Below, one piece after another: positions 25,301-35,957 of a stretch of DNA of 64,000 bases. This DNA comes from Leifsonia sp. Leaf264. GTDB lineage: Bacteria; Actinomycetota; Actinomycetes; Actinomycetales; Microbacteriaceae. A program made the position numbers and the translations under genes. Under the pieces are notes generated by a model. It did no database searches, was not told the origin of the DNA, and saw only the letters and a list, made by a program, of their open reading frames with translations. The stretch is taken from NCBI RefSeq assembly GCF_001422325.1, contig NZ_LMMR01000002.1:1-64000 (forward strand). Reading direction: 5' to 3'. Numbering within the stretch: the stretch's first letter is position 1; every line of letters begins with the position of its first letter.

Positions 25301-28300
25301 CTCAGTGACGGTGCAGGATGCCCCGGTCGGGAGATTGTCGACCGTCCAGGTCTCGCCATCGACGATGGTGTGGGAGTCCTCGTAGACGAGCTGCGGCGTC
25401 GCCTGGTCCCAGGTGCAGGAGAGACCGACCTGGAAGTCGTCGGCGGCCCACTCCTCGGCGCCGGCGCCGGTGACGTCCTTCGTGATCGCGATGCTTCCGG
25501 CCGTGTAGGTGTTCGTGACCGCGATGGCTGTGAGGTGGGTGCCGTCCGCCTCGTCGGGGAGGATCGTGAAGTCGGCAGCGCCGTCGACGGGGTCGCCGGC
25601 GACGCCGTCCTCGGTGACCACGACTCCCGTCGATGTCGCACCGGCGGCATCGGTCTCCGTGACGGTGCAGTCCGCTCCGACCGGCAGCGGGCCGAAGTTC
25701 TTCGAATCGCCATCGCCGAGGGTGAACTCATGGTCGGCCTCGGGGATGACATCCGCTCCAAGCCACATGCAGCTCGCCGTGAATGTGAACTCGGGGTCAT
25801 ACTCGATCGCGTTGCCGTCCTGGTCGACAGCCGTCGACCTCTCGACATCCTTCGTGATCGAGAATCCCCCGATCTCGTACGTGTTCGTCACCTGGAGCGT
25901 CACGTCCTCCACCGGATCCGGGGGGAACGGATGAGCGATGTCGTCGCGCCCGACAAGATCGCGAGTCGCCATGACCTCGCCCGACCTGTCGCCGACACCC
26001 GGCGGGTCGTAGCTGACCGTGGAACCCTGCGCGAAGTTCTCGGCGACGGTGCAGCTCGAGAACAGCGGGAGGTTCGTCGCAGGACCCACCGCCACGAGCG
26101 ATCCGTCGGAGGGGACCGCAATCGGTGAGACGGCGGCACCCTCGGTATCGACCAGGTCGACGGGTTCACCGTCGGAGGTGCACTGCACGTCGAAGTCGTA
26201 GGAGTCCGGCACGCCGAACGACCAGGTCTCCGGAACGTCCACTGCCTTCTGGAGCTGCACCTCGCCGGTCGGGTATGCGACGCCGGATCGCACCGGCTCG
26301 ACCGGTCCCTCGTAGATCTCAGCACCCTGGAACGTCGCACGCGACCCCGCGGCCGCGGTGTTCCACGCGATCGGCAGACCGGTGTCGTAAGCCTCGGGGA
26401 TGAAGGTGGGGGTCTGGGTCTCGTAGGTGATCGACCCGGTCTGGCCCGGCGCGAGTCCCTGCCCCTCGGGATACTCGACGACTGTCTTCAACGCGCGGGC
26501 GATCGCCAGCTCTGACGCGGGCGTGTCGTTGTCGTAGGGGATCCAGGCTCGCGTCGAGACGTCGGCGAAGCAGGAATCCGAGTCGGGAATCGGCGTGCCG
26601 AGCGTGCTGTACTGGATGTCCGCGGCGTTGCAAGCGACATCCGGCACCGTGGTCATGTAGTAGGCCTGAATGTTCGCCGACGTCGCCTGGAGGGCGAAGT
26701 TGCCGAGGAAGATGGGTGCCCATTGCGACCCGCGGGCCGATCCGACGACCACTCCGGTGTCGCCGATCGCCGGCAGGACGTCGATGCCACCGACGGCATC
26801 GGCTGGCACGTTGCCGCGATTGGTGAAGCTGAGGCGCCACTGCTCGACTCCGCCCGGTCTGGTGATCGGCACGCACTCGTTGACGTAGTACCCGTCGGGG
26901 GCGTTGGGCGTCGCACAGGCATCGACGGACGGCGTCGCCGACGTGTTGAGCACGCCGAGATCGTCGTAGTTGGGGTCGTCCTCCTCCACGCCGGGAACGC
27001 CGGCACCCACACCCTTCACGGATTTGACCATGCTGATCGGGGCGGCTGCGGCAGGGGTGACCGTCGTGTCGGCTGAACAGTCATCGACATTCGTGGTGTC
27101 ATCGGCCGGCACGTTATTCGAGGTGTGCTCGCAGGTCTCGAAGTCGCGGTCGCTGGTCGCTGAGATGGTGTTGCCGACGGGGGTGCCCGGGGCGAGGCCG
27201 GCCCGGAAGACGAGATGGGCCTGGATGACCAGCACGTCACCTGGGCTGAAGACGAAGCCGCCGGGCACGGTGATGGTGACGACGCCCGTGGTCTCGTCGA
27301 GTTCACCGCTGAAGCCGTCGCTGGGCAGGGTAGCGCCGTTGGCGTCGGTGAGGGTGAACTCGAAGACCGGATCGGCGGTCGGGTCGGCGACGAGGTAGGA
27401 ACCCGATGCGTCCGTACCGACCTGGTCGGTGAGTTCGAGCCCGGTCATGTCCCACTCGCCGGTGTTCGTGATCGTCATGGCGTAGGGGATGTCGCTGGCG
27501 GGCGGGAACTGCTGGGACGCGGCTCCCCCGGACCCGTTGCCCGGAGACTTCGTGACGCTGATCGAGTTGACGCGGTGCAGGAGTCGCGTATCGTCCTGAG
27601 CACTGTCGTCGGCCTCCCAGGTGACGCCGTCGGGCGCCTGCCAGGATCCGGTGCCGTGAACGTCGACGTCGTCCGAGGTCGTTCCCTGAACGGTCTCGCC
27701 CGGCGCCGTCTCGAGGCCCGGCAGGGTCGACGGCACCGGATAGCTGTCGATCTCCCCGTTCGGCCCGAGATGCAGGTTCTCCAGCCGATCAGCCGTGAAG
27801 GACAGGGTGATGATGGGGGTTCTGGGCGACTCCCAGTTCGACCCCTTCGCGTCGCGACGGATGTCGAACCGGAGGCCGCGCACGTCGGCGGCAGCGACGC
27901 CGTCAGGGAGTTCAGGCGTGATCGCACCCCCCGGTGCTGCATCCTGCCACTCGCCGGCGACCCAGCACTGTTCCAGGGTGCCCGCTGGGCAGTCGGCGAC
28001 GAGGGCGTCGTCGCCATCGACCGAATAGTCGACGCCGACCAGCGCCGACACCTGCAGCTGGCCGATCCCCTCTGGCAGCAGCGAGGCGGGGAAGGAATTG
28101 AATTCGTATGCATTCCAGAAGGTCGGGGTGTCGTCGGTCATGGTGAGCAGCGTGGTGCGCACATTACCTGTCGGCTGGCCGCTGATCGTCACCGTGTACC
28201 CGTCAGCTGACTCGTCCTCGTAGCGGGATGCCGGAGAGATGGATTTGTCGGCGTTCACGCCATAGGTGGCGTCAGCGAAGGTGAGGGAGTCGGTGGCCGT

Positions 28301-31300
28301 GGTGTAGGCCTCGTCGAGGTCCGGGTCGCCGCCGGGTCGGGACGCGTCGACCGAAGCCACGTTGGTGACAGTGTCGGCCGTCGTGGGGCTCACCGTCGGT
28401 TCATCGCGCAGGAATTGCCGCAGTTGATAGGTGAGCGAGATGACGGTGCTCTCCTCGCTCTGGATCGCCACACCGTCGGGATCGCTGTGCACGACGCTGA
28501 AGCCGATGACGTCGGCGAGGTCGTCTGGCGTCAGGGCCGCGGCCTCGTCGATCGAGTAGTCGTTCGTGCCACCACCCTCGCGTGTGAGGGTGACCGTCGA
28601 TTGCGTCGCATCGACCGGCACGCTGATCGAGTCGATGCTGTAGAGGTTGAGGTAGTCGTAGGTCGTCGTCTCGGCCGGCGGTGGCGTCGGAGCATCCGGC
28701 ACCGTGGCTGGGTCGTCGACGCGCAGCTGGCCGATGTTCGCCTCGGTCTCGTTCGTGCCGACGAGCGTGGCGGTCACCAGGGGATAGGCGCTCTGCGCCG
28801 TATCGTCCGGGGGAATCGGGAGGCTGTCCTGATCGAATTCCTTCGTCACGGAGGTGTTGATGACGGTGTCGAGGATGGTGATGTCGTCGGAACCCTGATC
28901 GGTGACCGGCTGGGGCCCGTCGCCGTCGGCCTGCGCGGTGTTGGTCACCACGCCGGCCAGGCCGGAGTTGTAGGTGTCGTCGTGGAGGCTGCCGACGACG
29001 GGACCGCCGCTGCGCTTCTCCTCGCGGAGCTGGAAGGTCAGGTCGAGGTTACGCTCGAAGTCGTTCGACGCCGCGACGCCGGTGCCGGCTGCGGGGCCCC
29101 CGGCTCCCCCGCGGTTCGTGCCCTCCACGTAGGTGAGTCGTACGCCGACGGTGCTCGCGCGCTCGGCTTCCGTGAGTTCGTAGCCCGGGAATCCTCCATC
29201 GCAGGAGGTCCCGGTGGTGTCGACAGCTCCACACGCCTCAGCCGTGATGTCGACCCAGTCGTTCGCCTCGCTGTCGTACAGCTCGACCGCTGAGATGCGG
29301 TCGTAGGCCATGACGGGATCGAGCGCCCCGTCGATCGGCTCGATCCGAGCCAGGTCCCACGCGTCGAAGGTCGACGCCGCGATGTTCGCGAAGTCTTCTC
29401 CGGCGGTCGGGTCGTCCGTGATGGCCACGGCATCGAACGGCAGTCCCTCGGTACCCCACGAGATGCGGGCTGTGCGCTGGTCGTCGCTGAAGGCGTTGAC
29501 GTCGTCATCGAGCCACTGCTTCTCGAGCAGGTCCACGCCCTGGTCGGGATCGAACGGGTTGACGTTGATGGTGTCGCCGTCGGTGGCTGAGTTGTCCTCG
29601 GGCGAGGTGTCATCGGGATTCGTGATGGTCGACGATGCCGTGTTGTCCACGACCAGCGGGTCCGCTGCGACCGCGGCGTCATGCACGCTGCCGCCGGTGC
29701 GGAACTGGTCGCGCGTGGCCACGGAGATGCTGGGAGCGACCTCGAAGCCGGGCGGGAGGGTCTCGCCGTCCTTCGGGGTGTAGACGAAGCGGATGCCCTC
29801 GATGTCATCCTGGAGATCGGCGGGGATCGGGTACGAGGTGTCGGGCGACGGGCCTTCGATGGGTCCCTCGAGGGTCTGCCAGGTCTCCCCGTCCCAGTAC
29901 TCGATCGTGAGGTTCGCATTCGCGGGAACGCCGACGGTCACCTCGGTGAGGTTGAAGGTGTTCCAGAACGCCGATGGCGGATCTCCCGCGACAGGATCGG
30001 CCGGATCGCTCACGATGAACTCGTTCACGCCGACAGTGGAGGCATTCTCGCCCTGGTCGTTCACCGAGGCGAGGAAGGTCACGTCGGTGACGCTGCCCGG
30101 CACGTCCCAGACGTCACTCTGGACGATGTTCTTGTCGATGACCGTCGAGACCCGCACCGGCTGGCGCGTCACATCGGCGGCGTCCTCGTCGGTTCCGGTC
30201 TGGCCAGTCGAATCGGTCACGGTCGAGGTGGTGTCGTTCGTGCTGACGACGTCGTCTTCACCGTCGACGGACTGTGCAGTCACGTTGAATGGCAGCGCGG
30301 CTGATGCGTTGGGCAGGATGGGACCGGAGAAGGTCACGGAGAAGCCGACCACGTCCCCGGTCGGGTCGGGCAGGGTGTCGGGCGTGGTCGTGTCGAGGGT
30401 CTCGGAGGAGCCATCGGCATAGGTGTAGGTGATCGACGCGCTCGTGGCGTTCTGCGGCCAGGTGATGTCACCGAATCCATCGAAGGTCAGCCCCTGGTCG
30501 GCCAGATTCGGAGAACCCGCCGTCGGCTCGTCGATCGTCATCGAGGTGACCGGCCTCGGGCCGTTGGCGGCCTCGATGGTCGCGGTGGTGGAGTCGCCGG
30601 CCAGCAGCGTCGGGTCGGCGAAGGACTTCTCGACATCGACGGTCGGGCCTGTGTTGCTGATGACCACGTCACCATCGGCTGTGTTCGGATCGGTGGTCGT
30701 GTCGTCGACGGTCACCGACGAGGAGGCCGTGTTCGGAACGTCGACCGACTCGTCGAGAGGGAGGTCGAGGACACTGTCGTTGGTCTCCGACGAGATTCCG
30801 ATGGTTCCGTTCTCACCCGGTGGAATCTGGCCGGTCGTCGACGTGAAGGTGAATCGGAGGCCCTTGACGTCGGAGGGTGGATCAACGCCGGGAATGTCCG
30901 TGAAGTCGGTGGGGATCGGGCCCGTGGGATAGGCCACGACCCAGTTGCCGTCAGCGTCGAGATACTCGATCTCGACCTGATCGGCTCCGGGCGGAGGGGT
31001 GATGGAGGTGATGCCCGTGAAGTCGAGGTAGCTGTCGAAGGGACTGGCGACGCCATCCGCCGGATCCTGCACGACGACGGAGTCCACGGACTGGTTCGAG
31101 GCGTTTCCCCCGCCGATCGTGTAGTCGATCGGCTGCCCCGGCAGTGACGGCACGGTCTCGCCATCGGGGAGGTGGTCGTCGACGGACTTGACGACGGTGG
31201 AGTCGAGGTCGACCGGCACGTCGATCACCACCGGAACGGAGGCATCCTTCGGAAGGGCATTGTCGGCGGATGCCGTCGCCGTGTTGACGATCTCGCCGTT

Positions 31301-31747
31301 GTAGTCGGCGCTGACGTCGTCGGGAACCTTCACGAAGACCGTGATGCTCACCTGCTGTCCGGTCTCGAGACCAGTGCCTGCCGTTCCGATCTCGGTGAAC
31401 GCCGCGGTGAAGCCGTCCTCACTCCTCGTCACCGTTGCGCCGGCCGGAGCCACGACGACGGGATTGGGCACGGAGGGGTCGAAGATCAGCGGGGCTGGAA
31501 GCGTGTCGGCCACCTGGGCGCCGACGCAGATGTCGACGATCGGGCTGTTGCACGTGAGCGTGATGGTGTAACTGAACTGCTCGCCGGCCTCATATGGCGA
31601 CGTGTCCGGCGGCGTCACGACCTTCGAGAAGGTGGTGAATTCAGCGTCATCCGGTGCCGCGGCGACAGGCGCCGCCCCAGCGGCGATGAAACCGAGCGTC
31701 AGCGCCATCGCAGCGAGTCCGGCCAGCGTCCGGCGTACTTTCGACAT
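22343..31747 (-). CDS. giant multidomain surface protein (3134 residues)
   Basis: A secreted, wall- or membrane-anchored protein. It has a signal peptide (residues 1-31, ending GAAPVAAAPDD), an N-terminal half of about six DUF11/DUF7933-like immunoglobulin-type domains carrying words such as TVTNTA and FWNAYEF, a middle part of about 550 residues, and then eleven domains of about 100-120 residues from about residue 1829. Each of these starts with I-x-V/I-T-K-x-V and carries VGADCTVTETD, resembling DUF5979/SpaA prealbumin folds. Domains 2-6 and 7-11 are two copies of one five-domain block. The C-terminus is PPIPPAPPIPPAP, then LSGTG, a helix and RRRRTSNR, close to a sortase signal but not canonical LPxTG. 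ATG 31747 is chosen over 31798 for its GGGGAG box and signal peptide. Adhesion is inferred, not shown. Confidence 0.88.
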   Translation of the reverse strand: MSKVRRTLAGLAAMALTLGFIAAGAAPVAAAPDDAEFTTFSKVVTPPDTSPYEAGEQFSYTITLTCNSPIVDICVGAQVADTLPAPLIFDPSVPNPVVVAPAGATVTRSEDGFTAAFTEIGTAGTGLETGQQVSITVFVKVPDDVSADYNGEIVNTATASADNALPKDASVPVVIDVPVDLDSTVVKSVDDHLPDGETVPSLPGQPIDYTIGGGNASNQSVDSVVVQDPADGVASPFDSYLDFTGITSITPPPGADQVEIEYLDADGNWVVAYPTGPIPTDFTDIPGVDPPSDVKGLRFTFTSTTGQIPPGENGTIGISSETNDSVLDLPLDESVDVPNTASSSVTVDDTTTDPNTADGDVVISNTGPTVDVEKSFADPTLLAGDSTTATIEAANGPRPVTSMTIDEPTAGSPNLADQGLTFDGFGDITWPQNATSASITYTYADGSSETLDTTTPDTLPDPTGDVVGFSVTFSGPILPNASAALPFNVTAQSVDGEDDVVSTNDTTSTVTDSTGQTGTDEDAADVTRQPVRVSTVIDKNIVQSDVWDVPGSVTDVTFLASVNDQGENASTVGVNEFIVSDPADPVAGDPPSAFWNTFNLTEVTVGVPANANLTIEYWDGETWQTLEGPIEGPSPDTSYPIPADLQDDIEGIRFVYTPKDGETLPPGFEVAPSISVATRDQFRTGGSVHDAAVAADPLVVDNTASSTITNPDDTSPEDNSATDGDTINVNPFDPDQGVDLLEKQWLDDDVNAFSDDQRTARISWGTEGLPFDAVAITDDPTAGEDFANIAASTFDAWDLARIEPIDGALDPVMAYDRISAVELYDSEANDWVDITAEACGAVDTTGTSCDGGFPGYELTEAERASTVGVRLTYVEGTNRGGAGGPAAGTGVAASNDFERNLDLTFQLREEKRSGGPVVGSLHDDTYNSGLAGVVTNTAQADGDGPQPVTDQGSDDITILDTVINTSVTKEFDQDSLPIPPDDTAQSAYPLVTATLVGTNETEANIGQLRVDDPATVPDAPTPPPAETTTYDYLNLYSIDSISVPVDATQSTVTLTREGGGTNDYSIDEAAALTPDDLADVIGFSVVHSDPDGVAIQSEESTVISLTYQLRQFLRDEPTVSPTTADTVTNVASVDASRPGGDPDLDEAYTTATDSLTFADATYGVNADKSISPASRYEDESADGYTVTISGQPTGNVRTTLLTMTDDTPTFWNAYEFNSFPASLLPEGIGQLQVSALVGVDYSVDGDDALVADCPAGTLEQCWVAGEWQDAAPGGAITPELPDGVAAADVRGLRFDIRRDAKGSNWESPRTPIITLSFTADRLENLHLGPNGEIDSYPVPSTLPGLETAPGETVQGTTSDDVDVHGTGSWQAPDGVTWEADDSAQDDTRLLHRVNSISVTKSPGNGSGGAASQQFPPASDIPYAMTITNTGEWDMTGLELTDQVGTDASGSYLVADPTADPVFEFTLTDANGATLPSDGFSGELDETTGVVTITVPGGFVFSPGDVLVIQAHLVFRAGLAPGTPVGNTISATSDRDFETCEHTSNNVPADDTTNVDDCSADTTVTPAAAAPISMVKSVKGVGAGVPGVEEDDPNYDDLGVLNTSATPSVDACATPNAPDGYYVNECVPITRPGGVEQWRLSFTNRGNVPADAVGGIDVLPAIGDTGVVVGSARGSQWAPIFLGNFALQATSANIQAYYMTTVPDVACNAADIQYSTLGTPIPDSDSCFADVSTRAWIPYDNDTPASELAIARALKTVVEYPEGQGLAPGQTGSITYETQTPTFIPEAYDTGLPIAWNTAAAGSRATFQGAEIYEGPVEPVRSGVAYPTGEVQLQKAVDVPETWSFGVPDSYDFDVQCTSDGEPVDLVDTEGAAVSPIAVPSDGSLVAVGPATNLPLFSSCTVAENFAQGSTVSYDPPGVGDRSGEVMATRDLVGRDDIAHPFPPDPVEDVTLQVTNTYEIGGFSITKDVERSTAVDQDGNAIEYDPEFTFTASCMWLGADVIPEADHEFTLGDGDSKNFGPLPVGADCTVTETDAAGATSTGVVVTEDGVAGDPVDGAADFTILPDEADGTHLTAIAVTNTYTAGSIAITKDVTGAGAEEWAADDFQVGLSCTWDQATPQLVYEDSHTIVDGETWTVDNLPTGASCTVTEPDDGGATEFAVSPAQPVIIGVDGTEGDPIEVVVTNDYRVGGFVIEKSITGPGIGFSTDVDFDFDYQCTYDGGTVGSGELTITGDGTAGPLASSTVDGLPVGAVCVVTETDDGGADATPAPVTVTIPDEDAGVAQVETAAFTNRFSAGTIAVTKTVDGTGAGLPDVGDATFTVHLTCALTDGGDPLYDADVEVTGGETVTILDDATGEPLLLPVGTHCWGEETDDAGATDSSVDHDSFDDAVIVVASADDAPQALDVAATNTFDLGDVSIEKEIGGDAAFAEGVTFEILVTCTLDRGAANPPLVVLDAYPVELEGGELTTLYEIPIGSECWATEPDAHGATDVVISATEADPIVIGTQEGITITVTNVFPDAGFTVTKQVDDGGAVDQDGEPIEYDTAFSFSATCEFEGATVLDESFELTDGQVESFTDLPAGSDCVVTETDQGGASTSIVVTQEGVDDDLGGVSEAEFALAPDDDDAVATAVTVTNAFTVGSVEVTKTVTGTGADAWGGTFGDFDVRMVCTLDSADPDTVFDETHTLTKDVPGNLWVVDDLPTGADCTVTEADDADGGATESTVTPESFVVGNDGTDEPATVTVDNEFRTGGLNVVKAVTGPGVPEFSNGPFVFHVRCLYERQTVVDRSLVVVGDGTEGPFTSQTITGIPVGSVCLVRETFSADADVTPPPVTVTITDQEQDGVETVVSAGFLNVFSLGTIQLTKAVTGTAADEPYVRDAVFTFQVTCQLEVLGTRVTLFSGPVEVSAGETVPVLRDDGRRLKLPYLTHCFGEETDSGGASDSEIDDDSYDNAAIIDVQDEPQELTISATNTFDDGSIEITKTVSGDVAQAAGKLFRVEVTCVLDQGSNDPYVALDRSPVLIAGGQTQTIDGLPVGADCWADETDSGGADAVTVSATEASPVAVDSGQTVTITIDNSFDPIPPIPPAPPIPPAPATSGGLSGTGVDVLPLLGVVMVLFLAGGVLIITRRRRTSNR
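22520..25866 (-). repeat. duplicated block of five surface-protein domains
   Basis: Within the giant gene, domain starts on the minus strand are near 25866, 25494, 25182, 24860, 24503 (block 1) and 24190, 23835, 23500, 23178, 22825 (block 2). Corresponding domains are 1.66-1.68 kb apart throughout and share private words: AVDQDGNAIEYD / AVDQDGEPIEYD, THCWGEETDDAGATDS / THCFGEETDSGGASDS, and TCTLDRGAANPP / TCVLDQGSNDP. The domains within a block differ more from each other than from their counterparts, so the block was duplicated as a unit of about 560 codons. Confidence 0.85.
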
Positions 31748-31903
31748 GCGGCTCCCCACGCTCACACGAAGCGTCGCGAGAACGAGACGACACCTCATCT
31801 CGACTCTAACCTGAGGGATTGTCGCCTGACCATACCGGCCGTGATCGGGGCCTGCGATCGTTACGACCCGCCGCGATGCCGCCGTGATGCGGCGTGTAGA
31901 GCT

Positions 31904-31996
31904 CTAGCGCGCGCGGCGCCTCCGGGCGCGCCGAGCCGCCCAGATGGCCAGCAGGCCGCCGGCGGCGAGCACGGCGAGGGGCGCCGCGATCAGCAT
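31904..31996 (-). CDS. 30-residue single-helix membrane peptide downstream of purA
   Basis: ATG 31996 to TAG 31904 encodes MLIAAPLAVLAAGGLLAIW followed by AARRARRRRAR: one hydrophobic helix and a strongly basic C-terminus, as expected for a small inner-membrane peptide with its tail in the cytoplasm. It starts 28 bp after the purA stop on the same strand. No clear Shine-Dalgarno sequence precedes it. Bases 31800-31903, upstream of the giant gene, hold no further gene. Confidence 0.4.
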   Translation of the reverse strand: MLIAAPLAVLAAGGLLAIWAARRARRRRAR

Positions 31997-32024
31997 CCGT
32001 TCACGGGAAAAGCAGGCGAGACGC

Positions 32025-33311
32025 TCAGTCGATGAGGTCGTGGCGCACCACGATCTCTTCACGGCCGGGGCCGACGCCGATCACCGAGATGCGCGAACCG
32101 CTCATGGCCTCGAGCGCCAGCACGTAGTCCTGCGCGTTCTTCGGAAGGTCGTCGAAGGTGCGCGCAGTCGTGATGTCCTCGGTCCAGCCCGGGAACTCCT
32201 CGTAGATGGGAGTGGCGTGGTGGAAGTCGGACTGCGACACCGGAACCTCGTCGTGACGCACGCCGTCGACGTCGTAGGCGACGCAGACGGGGATGGTCGA
32301 AAGGCCCGTGAGCACGTCGAGCTTGGTGAGCACGAAGTCGGTCACGCCGTTGATGCGCGCCGAGTAGCGGGCGATCGGGGCGTCGTACCAGCCGGTGCGG
32401 CGCTTGCGTCCGGTCGTGGTGCCGAACTCGTGGCCCTTCTCGGTGAGGAAATCTCCCCACTCGTCGAACAACTCGGTGGGGAACGGGCCGGCGCCGACGC
32501 GGGTCGTGTACGCCTTGATCACGGCGATCACCCGGTCGATGCGGTTGGGCGCGACGCCCGAGCCCGTCACGGCGCCGCCCGAGGTGGCGTTCGACGAGGT
32601 GACGAAGGGGTAGGTGCCGTGATCGACGTCGAGCATGGTGGCCTGGCCGCCCTCGAACAGCACGGTCTTTCCCTCGTCGAGCGCGCGGTGCAGCAGCAAC
32701 GAGGTATCGGTGACCATCGGGCGCAGGCGCTCCGCGTAGCCCAGCAGTTCCTGCACGATCTCGTCGACCTCGATGGCACGGCGGTTGTAGATCTTCACCA
32801 GCAGGTGGTTCTTGCTGTCGAGGGCGCCTTCGACCTTCTGGCGCAGGATGTTCTCGTCGAAGAGGTCCTGCATCCGGATGCCGACGCGGTTGATCTTGTC
32901 GGCGTAGGCGGGGCCGATGCCTCGCCCCGTCGTGCCGATCTGGCGCTTGCCGAGGAAGCGCTCCGTGACCTTGTCGATGGTGCGGTGGTAGGCGGTGATG
33001 ATGTGGGCGTTCGCACTCACCTTGAGCTTGGACACGTCGACGCCGCGCGCGATGAGGGCGTCGAGCTCCTCGAACAGCACCTCGATGTCGACGACGACGC
33101 CGTTGGCGATCACGGGGATCACGTTGGGACTCAGGATGCCGGATGGCAGCAGGTGCAGCGCGTACTTCTCGTCGCCGATCACGACGGTGTGGCCGGCGTT
33201 GTTGCCGCCGTTGAACTTCACGACGTAGTCGAGACGCGAACCGAGCAGGTCGGTCGCCTTCCCCTTGCCCTCGTCGCCCCACTGGGCTCCGATCAGAACG
33301 ATGGCTGGCAT
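32025..33311 (-). CDS. purA: adenylosuccinate synthetase
   Basis: Joins IMP and aspartate with GTP in the first committed step to AMP. The 428 residues match the family length. The P-loop GDEGKGK is at residues 12-18 (catalytic Asp13), the catalytic His41 lies in NNAGHTVV, the IMP-site [13 protein letters not shown] is intact, and the GTP-site [11 protein letters not shown] is present near residue 305. GGAGAGGA lies about 12 nt upstream of the ATG. The DUF3151 gene ends 7 bp upstream, so the two are probably co-transcribed. Confidence 0.97.
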   Translation of the reverse strand: MPAIVLIGAQWGDEGKGKATDLLGSRLDYVVKFNGGNNAGHTVVIGDEKYALHLLPSGILSPNVIPVIANGVVVDIEVLFEELDALIARGVDVSKLKVSANAHIITAYHRTIDKVTERFLGKRQIGTTGRGIGPAYADKINRVGIRMQDLFDENILRQKVEGALDSKNHLLVKIYNRRAIEVDEIVQELLGYAERLRPMVTDTSLLLHRALDEGKTVLFEGGQATMLDVDHGTYPFVTSSNATSGGAVTGSGVAPNRIDRVIAVIKAYTTRVGAGPFPTELFDEWGDFLTEKGHEFGTTTGRKRRTGWYDAPIARYSARINGVTDFVLTKLDVLTGLSTIPVCVAYDVDGVRHDEVPVSQSDFHHATPIYEEFPGWTEDITTARTFDDLPKNAQDYVLALEAMSGSRISVIGVGPGREEIVVRHDLID

Positions 33312-33318
33312 ATCGGTG

Positions 33319-34053
33319 TCAGTCCTCTCCTCGAATGACGAAGGATTCCGTCGGAGGCATGGTGGCCGGGGCGGTGGCTCCGGGCGGGATGATAGTGATG
33401 AATTGCGTGGCCGTGTGCTCGGACTCGATGCGGGCGACGGCGGTCGGGTCTGCGGCGGCGAGGAACCCGCTCAGGGCGTCAGCCTCGAAGACGAGGCCGA
33501 TGGCGGCGGCGGCGGCGTGCAGAGCGTACGCGGCGCGGAGCACGGCCCGGTTGGAGGCATCCGACCAGCTGATGGCGTCGCCCTCGGACCAGCCGGCAGC
33601 CTCGAGAAGCTCGAGACCGCGCTTGTGCGCGACAGTCGCATAGGCGTACGCCTCGACCTCGCGGCCCTCGGAGTGAGCGACGTCGGCGAGCTCGGCCCAC
33701 GCGAGCGGTGACGTGACGTGTGCGAGCACGAAGCCCGGCAGCGCCTCACGGTGCACAGAGGAGATGAGGGAGCGAACCACCTCGTCATCGGCGACGACGA
33801 CGGATGCCGGAGCCTGGTCGACCTCGTCGGGATCGTCGCCCTGCACGTCTACATCGATCTCGGGTACGTCAGCGCCCTGTTCGACGGAGTTGCCCGAGTC
33901 GTCCGCCTCAGCTGCGACGGAATGGTCCGTGCCGGGTTCGTCTGCGACTGCATCGTCGGGGGCGGAATCAGTCCCGGAATCGATCGTGGTGGGTTCGTCA
34001 GAGTCGACCGCGTCAGGCGCGGATGCCGCCACGGGCAGGTTTTCTCCGGTCAC
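33319..34053 (-). CDS. DUF3151 protein with long acidic N-terminal extension
   Basis: The last about 140 of 244 residues are a DUF3151 domain, marked by [34 protein letters not shown] and [19 protein letters not shown]. The usual family member is only this domain of about 130 residues. Here about 95 residues rich in Asp, Glu, Ser and Val precede it, probably disordered. The GTG start at 34053 has GGTGGAG just ahead and a -10-like TAAGGT 5 nt upstream. The domain's function is unknown; it is encoded directly before purA. Confidence 0.82.
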   Translation of the reverse strand: MTGENLPVAASAPDAVDSDEPTTIDSGTDSAPDDAVADEPGTDHSVAAEADDSGNSVEQGADVPEIDVDVQGDDPDEVDQAPASVVVADDEVVRSLISSVHREALPGFVLAHVTSPLAWAELADVAHSEGREVEAYAYATVAHKRGLELLEAAGWSEGDAISWSDASNRAVLRAAYALHAAAAAIGLVFEADALSGFLAAADPTAVARIESEHTATQFITIIPPGATAPATMPPTESFVIRGED

Positions 34054-35893
<1,840 letters not shown>

Positions 35894-35900
35894 GCCTTGA

Positions 35901-35933
35901 GCCGCCGGGTCCGCGACTTGCGTGGACGGCGGC
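35901..35933. terminator. probable terminator hairpin after argG
   Basis: An imperfect GC-rich stem GCCGCC-GG-GTCC(G)CG / CG(T)GGAC-GGCGGC around ACTTG lies between the convergent argG and carboxylesterase genes. It has no T-tract. Confidence 0.5.
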
Positions 35934-35957
35934 GATATCGCCAGGCTCGGTTCGACG

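Noticed and set aside
22964-26128. A 1054-codon open frame on the plus strand opposite the giant surface protein gene
   Set aside because: It lies wholly antisense to a gene with clear domain repeats and signal peptide; its Asp/Gly/Arg/Val-rich composition is what the complementary strand of that coding sequence produces.
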